64,000 bases of DNA from Nitrospirota bacterium (GTDB lineage: Bacteria > Nitrospinota_A > UBA7883): positions 62,001-126,000 of the forward strand of contig JAJRZK010000058.1 of assembly GCA_024275315.1 (NCBI GenBank), written 5' to 3'. Below are positions 54,226 to 63,649 of this stretch, piece by piece. The notes below the pieces were generated by a model. The model was not told where the DNA came from. It saw only the letters and a list, made by a program, of their open reading frames with translations, and did no database searches. A program made the translations under genes and the position numbers. Each line of letters begins with the position of its first letter. The stretch's first letter is position 1.

Positions 54226-54852
54226 TTGGCTAACTATACCGGTCCTGTCTGTCGGCTTTGCCGCAGGGAAGGCTCCAAGCTTTACCTAAAGGGCGAGCGG
54301 TGCGTTTCGAAAAAATGCTCTATAGACAGGCGCAACTATCCGCCCGGCCAGAATGGTCAGCGCCGTATCAAGGTCAAGGAATATGGGTTGCAGTTGCGGG
54401 AAAAACAGAAAGTGCGGCGTATTTACGGCGTGCTGGAGAAACAGTTCCGCAGTTATTTTTATATTGCAGACCGCGCCAAGGGTGTCACAGGTGAGAACCT
54501 GCTTAATCTTCTGGAGACCAGGCTGGACAATGTTACGTACCGCTTCGGCTTCGCCCCCAGCCGCTCCATGGCCAGGCAACTCGTGCGCCACAACCATGTC
54601 AGCGTTAATGGCCGCAAAGTGAACATCCCATCTTTTCGTGTGCGTCAGGGGGACGTGATCCAGGTGCGCGAGAGGAGCAGGAAAGCCGAGAACATAATAA
54701 GCTCGCTGGAGGCGAGGGCGGACAACCAGATTCCTGAATGGCTCTCTTTGGACAGGGGTGACATGAAAGGCATTGTCAAGTCGGCTCCCACAAGGGAAAT
54801 GATTCAATATCCGATCCAGGAACAGCTCATAGTAGAGCTATATTCTAAATAA
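54226..54852 (+). CDS. rpsD: 30S ribosomal protein S4, zinc-binding type
   Basis: 208 residues. TTG 54226, with AAAGGAG upstream, gives the usual [16 protein letters not shown] start. Four Cys (C9, C12, C27, C32, approximate) bind zinc. The S4 RNA-binding domain lies at about 98-160. In enterobacteria S4 represses this operon by binding the leader before rpsM; the attenuator-like element before rpmJ may be the local counterpart, which is speculative. Confidence 0.96.
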   Translation: MANYTGPVCRLCRREGSKLYLKGERCVSKKCSIDRRNYPPGQNGQRRIKVKEYGLQLREKQKVRRIYGVLEKQFRSYFYIADRAKGVTGENLLNLLETRLDNVTYRFGFAPSRSMARQLVRHNHVSVNGRKVNIPSFRVRQGDVIQVRERSRKAENIISSLEARADNQIPEWLSLDRGDMKGIVKSAPTREMIQYPIQEQLIVELYSK

Positions 54853-54891
54853 CCGGCATTACGCATAATGGAACAAGCATATGGAGGCTTC

Positions 54892-55920
54892 ATGAGATCG
54901 TCTTGGAGAGGGTTGACCAAGCCCAAGAGGCTCGATATTGATCTAAAAACCCAGACGGATAACCACGCTGTATTCATAGCAGAGCCATTTGAGCGTGGTT
55001 TCGGTATAACCATCGGGAATGCGCTTCGTAGGCTTTTGCTTTCATCGATCACCGGAAACGCCATCGTCGCAGTGAAATTTGAAGGCATTCACCATGAATT
55101 TTCCACGATAGATGGCGTTGTCGAAGATGTTTCCGAGATCATACTTAATATAAAGCAGGTCATACTTCGCAAGCACAATGACGAAGAATGTGTCCTGACG
55201 CTAAGCGCCTCCGGTAAAGGCGAGATCACGGCGGCGGATATCGACGCCGGTCCCGATGTGGAGATATTGAACCCGGATCTTCATATCGCCACGATTACCG
55301 AAGATAACGCTTCTATAAAGGCCGAAATGGTCGCCAGAACCGGTCGTGGATACAGCCCCGCGGAAAACAACGAGGACCCTGACTGGGACATCGCCATGAT
55401 ACCGATAGACGCCGTGTTCTCCCCGGTGGAAAATGTGAATTACAGGGTGGAAAAGACCAGGGTTGAGCAGTCTTCCGATTACGACAAGCTTATTCTGGAC
55501 ATCACCACGAACGGAGCCCTGACGCCGCAGGATGCGCTGGCCCAGGCGGCCAAACACCTGAAGGACCATTTACATCTTTTTATCAGCTCCGAAGAGGCCG
55601 AAGAACCAGCGGCCCAGACCGTGAACGAAGAGAAACTGCGGGTCGCCATGAATCTGCGCAAAAGTGTGGAAGAACTGGAGCTTTCGGTTCGCTCCTACAA
55701 TTGCCTGAAGAACGCCAATATAAAGACAATTTACGAGCTGGTTCGCAAGACAGACTCTGAAATGCTCAAGACCAGGAATTTTGGACGAAAATCGTTGAAC
55801 GAGATCAAGGAAATCCTTGAGGATATGGGACTTTCTCTCGGAATGAACGTGGATAATTACAGGGAGGAGCTGGCCATGATCGATAATGGTGTTGTGAACA
55901 AGTCCAGCTTGCCTGCGTAA
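54892..55920 (+). CDS. rpoA: DNA-directed RNA polymerase alpha subunit
   Basis: 342 residues: scaffolds the polymerase and, by its C-terminal domain, contacts upstream promoter DNA and activators. ATG 54892 was preferred to ATG 54868 because GGAGG lies five bases before it. [22 protein letters not shown] is the dimerisation region. The C-terminal domain begins at about 265 with [20 protein letters not shown]. Confidence 0.95.
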   Translation: MRSSWRGLTKPKRLDIDLKTQTDNHAVFIAEPFERGFGITIGNALRRLLLSSITGNAIVAVKFEGIHHEFSTIDGVVEDVSEIILNIKQVILRKHNDEECVLTLSASGKGEITAADIDAGPDVEILNPDLHIATITEDNASIKAEMVARTGRGYSPAENNEDPDWDIAMIPIDAVFSPVENVNYRVEKTRVEQSSDYDKLILDITTNGALTPQDALAQAAKHLKDHLHLFISSEEAEEPAAQTVNEEKLRVAMNLRKSVEELELSVRSYNCLKNANIKTIYELVRKTDSEMLKTRNFGRKSLNEIKEILEDMGLSLGMNVDNYREELAMIDNGVVNKSSLPA

Positions 55921-55936
55921 ATACGGACGAAAAATC

Positions 55937-56347
55937 ATGCGGCATCTAAAACGTAAAACCACTTTTGGCAGATCGGGGAGCCACAGGATCGCCATGCTCA
56001 GAAACATGGTCACCTCGCTTCTTGAATATGAAAAGATCACAACCACGCTCAGCAAGGCCAAGGAACTGCGCCGCCACGCCGAAAAAATGGTCACCCTTGG
56101 CAAAAGAGGCGACTTGGGAAGCCGAAGACGCGCACTGGGGTATGTCCGGTCGAAAAGCGTGGTCCACAAACTTTTCACCGGTCTGGCTGAAAGATATAAG
56201 GAGCGCAACGGAGGTTATACCAGGATATACAAGCTGGGCGCCAGGGTTGGGGACAACGCCCCCATGGCGGTGATAGAGCTCGTCGATCGGGACCCGTCCG
56301 CCATGCCCAAACGCAGAAAACCGATGACGAAAGCCGTAAAAGAGTAG
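55937..56347 (+). CDS. rplQ: 50S ribosomal protein L17
   Basis: 136 residues: [20 protein letters not shown], shown by its [11 protein letters not shown] start, and a core with [16 protein letters not shown]. It is at the tunnel exit. Last gene of the operon, directly before the terminator. Confidence 0.96.
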   Translation: MRHLKRKTTFGRSGSHRIAMLRNMVTSLLEYEKITTTLSKAKELRRHAEKMVTLGKRGDLGSRRRALGYVRSKSVVHKLFTGLAERYKERNGGYTRIYKLGARVGDNAPMAVIELVDRDPSAMPKRRKPMTKAVKE

Positions 56348-56366
56348 TTCTGCAAAAGCGTGATCA

Positions 56367-56393
56367 ATGGCGAGGGGATCCTCGCCATTTTTT
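56367..56393 (+). terminator. Intrinsic terminator of the ribosomal operon
   Basis: ATGGCGAGG (56367-56375) and CCTCGCCAT (56380-56388) form a perfect nine-pair stem with loop GGAT and a six-T tail at 56388-56393. Confidence 0.92.
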
Positions 56394-56478
56394 ATGTTTT
56401 CAGCCAGGCCTTGGATGCAGTCTTTTTCCATATAGTGGCAGGGCAGGTTGGCATGTCAAATATTAATCGGATCGGCGG

Positions 56479-57513
56479 ATGAAAAGACTCGCTATCGCCC
56501 TGACCGCCTCTCTTTTTTTCCTGGCGCCGGGTTCTGCGCGCGGCGGGGAAATGAGCGGATTGCTCGCGCAAGCGCGTCAATCGTTTTTACCACTACCTGA
56601 CAAGCCTGTTTTTACCGAATACAACCCTGGCAACGAGGCGAAGATCACGCTTGGGAAAATGCTGTACTTCGACACCCGGCTGTCAAAATCGAACACAATA
56701 TCGTGCAACTCCTGCCACAATCTGGCGACGGCTGGTGTGGACAACAACCCCGTGTCGACCGGCCACATGTGGACGTCCGGCGCCAGAAACGCACCGACAG
56801 TTCTTAACGCTTCGCTTCACATCGCCCAGTTCTGGGATGGCAGGGCCGAAGACGTGGAGGAGCAGGCGGCGATGCCCATAACCAACCCGGTCGAAATGGC
56901 GGCCACTGAAAAGCTGGTGGTTGAAAGACTGGGGTCGATTCCTCAATACGTATCCCTTTTTCGCGACGCGTTTGCTGGCGAGGACAAGCCGGTGAGCTTT
57001 ATAAACGCCGCAAAAGCGATAGCGGCGTTCGAAAGAACGTTGATGACCCCCTCGCGGTTCGACAGGTTTCTGAAAGGAGACGAGAACGCTCTGGACAAAA
57101 ATGAAAAAGCCGGGCTTGCAACCTTCCTGTCATTAAAATGCGTCATATGCCATAGTGGTGTCGGTGTGGGGGGTGGAGCGTTTATGAAATTCGGCCTCCT
57201 GGAAAAGCCTGATTTTGTAACCGATCCCGGCCTGTTCGATGTGACCGGTAATATGCGTGATATGCATGTTTTCAAGGTTCCGTCGCTGAGGAACGTGGAG
57301 TTGACATACCCGTATTTCAACAACGGGATTGTTTGGGACCTGTCCCGGGCAGTCAGGATCATGGGAAAAGCGCAACTCGGGGTGGAGCTTACGGATGAAC
57401 AGGTCGATTCGCTCATATACTTTTTGAAATCGTTGACCGGGGCGCCGTTGCAAATCACCATTCCAAACCTGCCCCCCTCGACAGTTTCAACACCAAAACC
57501 GGATCTGAACTAG
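56479..57513 (+). CDS. Di-haem cytochrome c peroxidase (CcpA/MauG family)
   Basis: 344-residue periplasmic protein with a signal peptide (about residues 1-22, ending SARGG). Two haem c sites: CNSCH (about 76-80) and CVICH (about 221-225). YFNNGIVWDL is the conserved segment near the high-potential haem. It reduces hydrogen peroxide with electrons from a small cytochrome or azurin. It stands alone after the ribosomal terminator. MauG-type enzymes that modify proteins look similar, but no amine dehydrogenase gene is near. Confidence 0.92.
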   Translation: MKRLAIALTASLFFLAPGSARGGEMSGLLAQARQSFLPLPDKPVFTEYNPGNEAKITLGKMLYFDTRLSKSNTISCNSCHNLATAGVDNNPVSTGHMWTSGARNAPTVLNASLHIAQFWDGRAEDVEEQAAMPITNPVEMAATEKLVVERLGSIPQYVSLFRDAFAGEDKPVSFINAAKAIAAFERTLMTPSRFDRFLKGDENALDKNEKAGLATFLSLKCVICHSGVGVGGGAFMKFGLLEKPDFVTDPGLFDVTGNMRDMHVFKVPSLRNVELTYPYFNNGIVWDLSRAVRIMGKAQLGVELTDEQVDSLIYFLKSLTGAPLQITIPNLPPSTVSTPKPDLN

Positions 57514-57602
57514 GCCCGTTTCCATAACAACCTTGAAACCGGCCCGGCGTTGGAATAGCATAAAGCTACTGGGATGACTATACATTCAGTAGTGAGCGTG
57601 CC

Positions 57603-59039
57603 TTGACCGAAATCATGAGAAACTGCCCCTATTGCGGGGGCGCTGTGTCGCTTGCGGATATTTCCGCCGCCAAGAATGACAAGGCTGTACAGGTGGATTG
57701 CGGCCAGTGCGGCAACGTGTTTTCCGCTCCATTGCTGGAACCGGCGCCAGAGCCTGAAACATCGTCCGATGAAGATAAACGATCCGTATCGAAGTTGCTG
57801 GCGGAGGGTAACAGTCTACTGAAGCAAAAACGGCACAAAGAGGCCAGCCTGATGCTTCTTGCGGCCTCGGAAAAAGCGCCTGATAGAATAGATATTCTAA
57901 AATCGCTGGCCCAGGCCTGCTCGAAAAGCAACCTGGCCTATGAAGCTCTCTCGGCCTACACGAAAATCCTGCGCATCGACCCGGACAACGAGGGGGCGTT
58001 GTTTAAAGCCGGAATGTTATATGTGCAACAGCGCAGGTTCGACCACGGTATAAAATCGCTTAAGAGGCTTTTGGCTATAGACCCGGGAAACTCGCAGGCG
58101 GAGCTGATGTTGCGTATCGCGGAAAGCGGCAAAAACCAGGCCGCCGCGAAAAAGGATGATGGTCAAAAGCGTGTCGGCGGGACACTGCCCCAGCCCTGGC
58201 CCGAACGGATTTACGAGCTTGTTCAATCATCGGGCGCCTCCACCCTGGTGTTCGTGGCGTTGTGGATGATTCCACTTCTTTTGTTTGCGTATACGTACGG
58301 GAATTACTCCTCCGACAGTAAGGTCATGACAGGCCTGATGATCGCCATGATGTTATACTCGGTGATGTTAAGCGTGGCCGTTCATGAGCTTGGCCATGGA
58401 TTGGCCGCCTTTCTCCTGGGCGACGAAACACCTTTCGATACGGGATCGCTCACATTGAACCCGGCAAGATACGTGTCCATTGTCGGGACCCTGGCTGTCC
58501 CGGCTGGTGTATACACGTTAACCGGGATAATGTTCGGTTGGGCCAGGCCGACGTCGTTTAACAAAGTAAGACTGTCTATGTGGCCCCGCGACCAGGTTAT
58601 AGTGGCTGGAGCGGGTCCATTGGCCAGTTTCATTTTGTCATACGCGATGTTCACTCTGTTTCTTGTTTTAGCCTCGGCGTACAACAACGTTCACGATACC
58701 ACGCAGATTTATTTTTCCACGGATCTTAGCAGTCGATTCGACATGGAAAACGGTTTGTTCGCCCCATTATGGTTTTTGGGGCTGGAGATTTCATCGATGA
58801 CGGCGATTATCAGCCTGGTTACAGGTGTGTTCAGCCTGCTCCCCATCCACCCGCTGGATGGTTCCGAGCTCCTGGCCCTGGCCCTGCCGCCGGAATGGGC
58901 GGCGCGGATTCGAGCCGGTTTTGCGCCGGGACTGGCGATAGTCGCCGCGGCGCTCTATTTGGGATGGACCGTATACATGTTTTTCCCGGCATACCTTGTC
59001 CTGGCCGGCTATCACATTCTGGCGAACAACATCTTATGA
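57603..59039 (+). CDS. Zinc ribbon-TPR-M50 membrane metalloprotease fusion
   Basis: 478 residues in three parts. A zinc ribbon (C8, C11, C33, C36) comes first, then TPR-like helices at about 65-175. A membrane domain with the M50 site HELGHG (about 260-265) and the second-metal-ligand segment LPIHPLDGSELL (about 412-423) completes it. The site-2 protease group cuts membrane-bound regulators or peptides. The TPR part should bind a partner. TTG 57603 is the annotated start; ATG 57615 (MRNCPYCGG) is equally possible. A B-box-RDD-propeller gene follows in the same direction. Confidence 0.8.
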   Translation: MTEIMRNCPYCGGAVSLADISAAKNDKAVQVDCGQCGNVFSAPLLEPAPEPETSSDEDKRSVSKLLAEGNSLLKQKRHKEASLMLLAASEKAPDRIDILKSLAQACSKSNLAYEALSAYTKILRIDPDNEGALFKAGMLYVQQRRFDHGIKSLKRLLAIDPGNSQAELMLRIAESGKNQAAAKKDDGQKRVGGTLPQPWPERIYELVQSSGASTLVFVALWMIPLLLFAYTYGNYSSDSKVMTGLMIAMMLYSVMLSVAVHELGHGLAAFLLGDETPFDTGSLTLNPARYVSIVGTLAVPAGVYTLTGIMFGWARPTSFNKVRLSMWPRDQVIVAGAGPLASFILSYAMFTLFLVLASAYNNVHDTTQIYFSTDLSSRFDMENGLFAPLWFLGLEISSMTAIISLVTGVFSLLPIHPLDGSELLALALPPEWAARIRAGFAPGLAIVAAALYLGWTVYMFFPAYLVLAGYHILANNIL

Positions 59040-59142
59040 GCGGCCCGATGTTACCTTTTGCTCTATCATCGGCAGTGGTTGGTGCGCCATGATTCTCAGA
59101 TTGCTTGACCTGGCGCAAAGCGACAACACCGGCGGCGCGACG

Positions 59143-60939
59143 ATGGAATGCGCGTCACATCCGGGCGCAGACGCCGTCCGGAAATGTAGCCGGTGCGGCA
59201 AACTGCTTTGCCAGGTGTGCCTGGTGGAGGTCGCCGGCGAACATTATTGCTCCGGATGCCTGCCTGCGGAAGGGTTGGCCGGCGCATTGGCCCATCTTGA
59301 TTTTGCAGGTGATGTCAGGCCGGCGGGGTTTTTTGCCAGGGCGGCTGTGACTATATTGGAAACCGCGGTTCTTTTATGGCTTTTGGACGCCGTGTTTCCC
59401 GCGCAAAGCGCGACAGGTTCGAAAATAGCCTTTCAAGCGCTGGCTGTGGCCGCTTTTGTTTCATATTTCTATCTTTTTACAGCAAATTGGGGAGCGACAC
59501 CGCTCCAGAGGCTCGCAGGGTTGTCTGTCATCGATTCGGGTGGGGAACCATCCTCCCGGGCGTCGGCCCTTGTCCGCACCGGATACCTTGTATTGACGAT
59601 TATGGCCATCGTTCCCGCCCTGGGATATCTGGCCATGGTGCGGGACGAATATAACCGCGCCTGGATCGACCGTTTGTCCGGAACTGTTGTGGTCACTTCC
59701 AACTCATCGCTGACTAACACGATCGGATCGTTGGCGCTTCTTGTTTTGGTTGGCCTTGGCTGGCTGAATACAAACGCAATTACCGCCAAAATCAACACCA
59801 TTTTTGACCAGGCGCATGCGCAAAGGTCACGAAAGTTCGCCGGTCTGGAGGTGGAATGGGAAAAATCATCTGAAAAATCGTCCATGGCGGTACTGGACAA
59901 CAAGACCGTCGTGGCTATTGTGAATGGAAATGTGGCGGCCTTCAGTGTGGCCGACGGGGTGCGACTGTGGGTTTCGCAGGCTAAAAACACGAAACGAGTG
60001 TTCACGGACCCGTATTTCGGCTATTACATCGTGTACGAGGGTACGAGAGATGGCGAGGCTTCGCTGACCGCCATTTCCAAAACCGACGGTTCCACGGCAT
60101 GGCGCCGGAAGCTGGCAATGGTCCCGGAGCACTCACCACGGTTTGACAGGAAATTCATATACATAAGCGCGGGCGGACATCTACTCGCTATCGCGCGTTC
60201 CGGTTCAATCGCATGGGACAAGGATATCGGAGCTTTGAGCGGACCTTACGTGGCGAACAGCCGGATATTGGCCGAGGTCGAAACTGATCTGAGGTATGGA
60301 ACAATCGTATTGGAAACCAGGCGGGGAAACGAGGTCGGGTTTGTTGACGATGTGGCTCCTGTCTCGCCGGTCGGGAACGGCAACTTCCTTCTTGCAGGAG
60401 AGGAGGAGACAGTCATGGTCGACACGGCCAGCGTGCAATCCATATGGACAGCAGACGAAAAGCTTTCCTTTCTTTCAGGGCCGGAGCCAAACGTTGCCCA
60501 GCCCATTATTTATTCTGAAACACGGCCCGTAAGCACAGAAGATGGGGATGCGCCTTTTTCATATCCGGAGGGGTGCTTGTTCGCCGGCCGGCTTAGCTCC
60601 ATACTGGTTTTCTCATGCCCGGGGGAACGGGTGTTCCGTGTCGTAAACTCTGTAACGGGTCAGACGCTCAACAAAATTAAGGGACAGAGCTTTACAGAGG
60701 CGTCCGCCATATATATTGACGACTATTCCTATTACACGATTGTAACGAACAGCAACCGGACGGGAAAAAAAGAAGTGGCCCTGCTTTGGTTCGACCGGCT
60801 GAAAAACACCGCATCGTTCAGAAACCTGGGCCAGTTCGACTCGGGTGTGTCTGTTTCATATCTGCCTGAAAGTGGCGGGTTGTATATATCCTCCGCCGGA
60901 TTGTTCGGGGTCTACAAAACCCCATGGAAAACGGATTAA
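59143..60939 (+). CDS. B-box zinc finger-RDD-beta-propeller membrane protein
   Basis: 598 residues from ATG 59143 (ATG 59089 or a start overlapping the protease gene are possible). An N-terminal B-box-like finger has Cys 3, 15, 18, 23, 26, 36 and 39 and His 6 and 34. An RDD-type domain with three hydrophobic helices spans about 55-210. From about 230 a PQQ-like/WD-type beta-propeller has repeats such as KTDGSTAWRRKLA. No enzyme motif is visible. It may be a sensor or scaffold on the inner membrane, used by the protease upstream; that is inference. Confidence 0.7.
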   Translation: MECASHPGADAVRKCSRCGKLLCQVCLVEVAGEHYCSGCLPAEGLAGALAHLDFAGDVRPAGFFARAAVTILETAVLLWLLDAVFPAQSATGSKIAFQALAVAAFVSYFYLFTANWGATPLQRLAGLSVIDSGGEPSSRASALVRTGYLVLTIMAIVPALGYLAMVRDEYNRAWIDRLSGTVVVTSNSSLTNTIGSLALLVLVGLGWLNTNAITAKINTIFDQAHAQRSRKFAGLEVEWEKSSEKSSMAVLDNKTVVAIVNGNVAAFSVADGVRLWVSQAKNTKRVFTDPYFGYYIVYEGTRDGEASLTAISKTDGSTAWRRKLAMVPEHSPRFDRKFIYISAGGHLLAIARSGSIAWDKDIGALSGPYVANSRILAEVETDLRYGTIVLETRRGNEVGFVDDVAPVSPVGNGNFLLAGEEETVMVDTASVQSIWTADEKLSFLSGPEPNVAQPIIYSETRPVSTEDGDAPFSYPEGCLFAGRLSSILVFSCPGERVFRVVNSVTGQTLNKIKGQSFTEASAIYIDDYSYYTIVTNSNRTGKKEVALLWFDRLKNTASFRNLGQFDSGVSVSYLPESGGLYISSAGLFGVYKTPWKTD

Positions 60940-60945
60940 ACCAAA

Positions 60946-60992
60946 ACAGGGCCATGATGGCCGGACAGGGCCATGATGGCCTTACAGGGCCG
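60946..60992. repeat. Short tandem repeat with internal palindromes
   Basis: Two copies of a 19-bp unit, ACAGGGCCATGATGGCC plus GG or TT (60946-60964 and 60965-60983), then a partial third (60984-60992). Each contains the perfect inverted repeat GGCCAT-G-ATGGCC. The element fills the gap between two convergent genes and might stop transcription through inter-copy pairing. Confidence 0.7.
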
Positions 60993-61010
60993 TAACGCCG
61001 GCCAAAACAG

Positions 61011-62330
61011 CTAACCCTGCTCTGGATTTCTTTTTACCGTCAGCGTGAGTCCCTCTGCGCCAAGCACTACGATGGCTTCGTTCTTGGCTATGTCCTCCCC
61101 TTTCGCCACAGCGCTCCATAGTTCGCCTTGCACAAAAACCTTTCCCGCACGGCTTGCGGTGATATCGGTTTCGGCGACCCCCACCACCCCCACCATACCC
61201 TCCAGGCCGGTGTTTGATTTTTTGTTCATAATTCTCAGGGCTGATGCGACAAGTATGGAAAAAAAGGCCCCTGTGAGCAACGCGGTCGGGCCGATCACCA
61301 TGATGCTTATTCTAAGATAGTCTTCCGGCGAGTCGATCAGCATCATCGAGCCGATAATAAGCGAAGCCATGCCGCCTATGGTCAGAAGGCCGTAGCTTGG
61401 AACTTTTATCTCCAGCAGAAACATGATGACCGACAATATGATAAGCAGTATCCCCGCGAAGTTGATCGGCAACGCCTGGAGCGAGTAAAAAGCCAGGATA
61501 AGGCATATGCCGCCGATGATTCCCGGCAGGATGGCGCCAGGGTTGGACAACTCAAAAATAAGACCATAAAAACCTAGCATCATGAGAATATAGGCGATGT
61601 TCGGGTTGGCCAGCGCGTCGAACACTTTCTGACGCCAGTTCATCTCCATCTTCCTGATGGTGATGTCAGAAGCGTCGATGGTTTTTTCACCGGTTGATGT
61701 TTTCACGGTCATGCGGTCCAGCGTCTTGAACAGCTCTTCCCGATTATCCGCCACTATGTCGATTATATTTTTTTTCAGCGCTTCGGATTCGGGGACGGAC
61801 GACCCCTTGCGCACGAACTTCTCGGCCAGGTCGGGATTTTTCCCATGGGCGATGGCGACAGACCGAATGTAGGCCGCGGCGTCGTTTGTCACCTTCTTTT
61901 TCATGGTTTTGTCCATTCCTCCACCCATGTTTACAGGGGAGGCGGCGCCGATGTTCGTGCTTGGGGCCATTGCGGCGACATGCGCGGCGATGGTTATAAA
62001 CGCTCCCGCCGACGCGGCTCGTGATCCGCTGGGTGACACGTATACAACCACCGGTCTGGATGAGGCCTGTATGCCTTTGATGATCTGCCGCATGGAGGTG
62101 TCAAGCCCGCCGGGCGTGTCCATTTCTACCAGCAAAAACTCCACTGTGGAGTCGGCGCTGGCGGAGGCTATAGCGTCGTCGATAAATTCGGCGGTCACGG
62201 GGTTGATGGCGCCGTTTATGGTGATTACCAGGGCTGTCCTGGGGGCGGCGGCAGAGTAACCGGTTGTGGCTGAAATGGTGGCCACCAAAACCAGGGTGCA
62301 AAGTTTGAAATAATGTATTATTCGTCCCAT
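61011..62330 (-). CDS. NfeD-type membrane-bound serine protease (ClpP class)
   Basis: 439 residues. A signal peptide or anchor (about 1-28) is followed by a ClpP-like domain with Ser107 in SGSRAASAGAF and Lys residues (144-146) before NDAAAY as the Ser-Lys catalytic pair. Four to five membrane helices (about 235-370) and a C-terminal OB-fold NfeD domain (about 380-439) follow. Archaeal and bacterial relatives cut stomatin tails. No stomatin (slipin) gene is adjacent here, although one often is. Confidence 0.9.
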   Translation of the reverse strand: MGRIIHYFKLCTLVLVATISATTGYSAAAPRTALVITINGAINPVTAEFIDDAIASASADSTVEFLLVEMDTPGGLDTSMRQIIKGIQASSRPVVVYVSPSGSRAASAGAFITIAAHVAAMAPSTNIGAASPVNMGGGMDKTMKKKVTNDAAAYIRSVAIAHGKNPDLAEKFVRKGSSVPESEALKKNIIDIVADNREELFKTLDRMTVKTSTGEKTIDASDITIRKMEMNWRQKVFDALANPNIAYILMMLGFYGLIFELSNPGAILPGIIGGICLILAFYSLQALPINFAGILLIILSVIMFLLEIKVPSYGLLTIGGMASLIIGSMMLIDSPEDYLRISIMVIGPTALLTGAFFSILVASALRIMNKKSNTGLEGMVGVVGVAETDITASRAGKVFVQGELWSAVAKGEDIAKNEAIVVLGAEGLTLTVKRNPEQG

Positions 62331-62427
62331 GTATAATATTGTACATCAACATGAGCGAAACTTGGCTTTTCCCATTTTTTTCTGGGTTTAATATATAACG
62401 CGGAATCTGAAACCGGAGATAGGGGCG

Positions 62428-63372
62428 TTGGCGTACGTAATAGCCGAAATAGGGTTTAACCATGGCGGGGACGTCGTGATGGCTGAGGAAATGATTTACG
62501 CCGCTTCCGAGGCTGGCGCGGATGGGGTTAAGTTCCAGTCGTTTTTCGCATCGGACCTCTATTTCCCCGATCATGAATATTACCAGGTTTTTAAAACCGG
62601 GGAACTGTCGGAAAACAGCCTTTTACGCCTAAAACATAGGGCTGACGACGTCGGTGTCGATTTCCTGTCCACGCCGTTTAGCCCTTATTGGGTAAAAGTC
62701 CTCGACGCTCTTAATCCCGCCGGGCTCAAAATTGCCTCCATGGATCTGAACAACCCCGTTATGCTTGGAGCCGTGGCGGCGACGGGCCGGAAGATATACC
62801 TGTCTACAGGGGCGTCCGGCTTGAGTGAAATTAAAGCCGCCATAAAAACGCTTCAGGACAACGGCGCGTCGGATATAGTGGTGTTTCACTGCGTCTCCAA
62901 CTATCCGACAAAGCCGGAGGAGGCTATGCTGTGGATGATACCGGAAATGAAACGGGAACTGGGTTTACGCGTCGGTTTTTCCGACCATACGCTGGGGATT
63001 AGCGTTCCTGTAACCGCGGTGTCACTTGGGGCGGAGGTTATCGAAAAACATTTTACGACAGATAAAAGCCTGCCGGGACCGGATCACGCCTTGTCGGCCG
63101 ATCCTGCCGAGATGAAAAAACTGGTCGAAGCGCTTGAAAATGTCCAGGCCGCCACCCTTCCCCCTGGTCGCCAGGAGGGCCCAAGACCGGACGACGAGGC
63201 CAAAAGCGCCATGCGCAGGGGGGTCTACGCCGGCTGTGACATCAAGCGGGGCGAATCCATTACCATGGACAAGATAAAACTTGTCAGGCCGGAAGTCACA
63301 CCCCTCGACCGGCTTGACGCGATCCTGGGCGAATCCGCCCTGCGCAATTATAAAGCCGGAGAACCGATCTGA
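62428..63372 (+). CDS. neuB: NeuB-family sialic acid-type synthase
   Basis: 314 residues. It condenses phosphoenolpyruvate with an N-acetylmannosamine-like sugar to a nonulosonic acid. IAEIGFNHGGD at the start, GVKFQSF, FLSTPFS, ASMDL, STGAS and GFSDHTLG are NeuB landmarks. IEKHFTTDKSLPGPDHALS is the manganese region. The C terminus holds a short SAF-like domain (from about 265), smaller than the usual 330-350 residues. TTG 62428 follows GGAGAT. It is far from the polysaccharide cluster and has no NeuA or NeuC nearby. Confidence 0.88.
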   Translation: MAYVIAEIGFNHGGDVVMAEEMIYAASEAGADGVKFQSFFASDLYFPDHEYYQVFKTGELSENSLLRLKHRADDVGVDFLSTPFSPYWVKVLDALNPAGLKIASMDLNNPVMLGAVAATGRKIYLSTGASGLSEIKAAIKTLQDNGASDIVVFHCVSNYPTKPEEAMLWMIPEMKRELGLRVGFSDHTLGISVPVTAVSLGAEVIEKHFTTDKSLPGPDHALSADPAEMKKLVEALENVQAATLPPGRQEGPRPDDEAKSAMRRGVYAGCDIKRGESITMDKIKLVRPEVTPLDRLDAILGESALRNYKAGEPI

Positions 63373-63649
63373 CATGTGGCGACGGGGGGGAGAATTTACG
63401 GAATTAATGAAATTTTTGCTGGCAGGCTCTTTAAAATCCAAACTTATAGTTAATAAGTTGCGCAGGCTGTGAGGTTATGTTCTAATTACAGATTATCTGC
63501 AGGAGGTTTTTTTCCTCCTGACCATAAATACACATGTTTTCCGATCTCTCAACGATCAAGTGCGGCTTTTGACAGTCCAAACATCTGGCGGGCCGAAGCG
63601 TTGCAGGGAAAAGACGAAAACAGAGGAAAAACTTGAAAAGGAGTTATTT
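63373..63649. other. Leader region of rpsB
   Basis: 277 bp without a gene. A perfect stem CAGGAGG/CCTCCTG (63501-63507 with 63515-63521, loop of seven T) is the main structure and hides a Shine-Dalgarno-like GGAGG. The AAAAGGAG just before rpsB is the true ribosome site. No promoter stood out. Confidence 0.5.
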
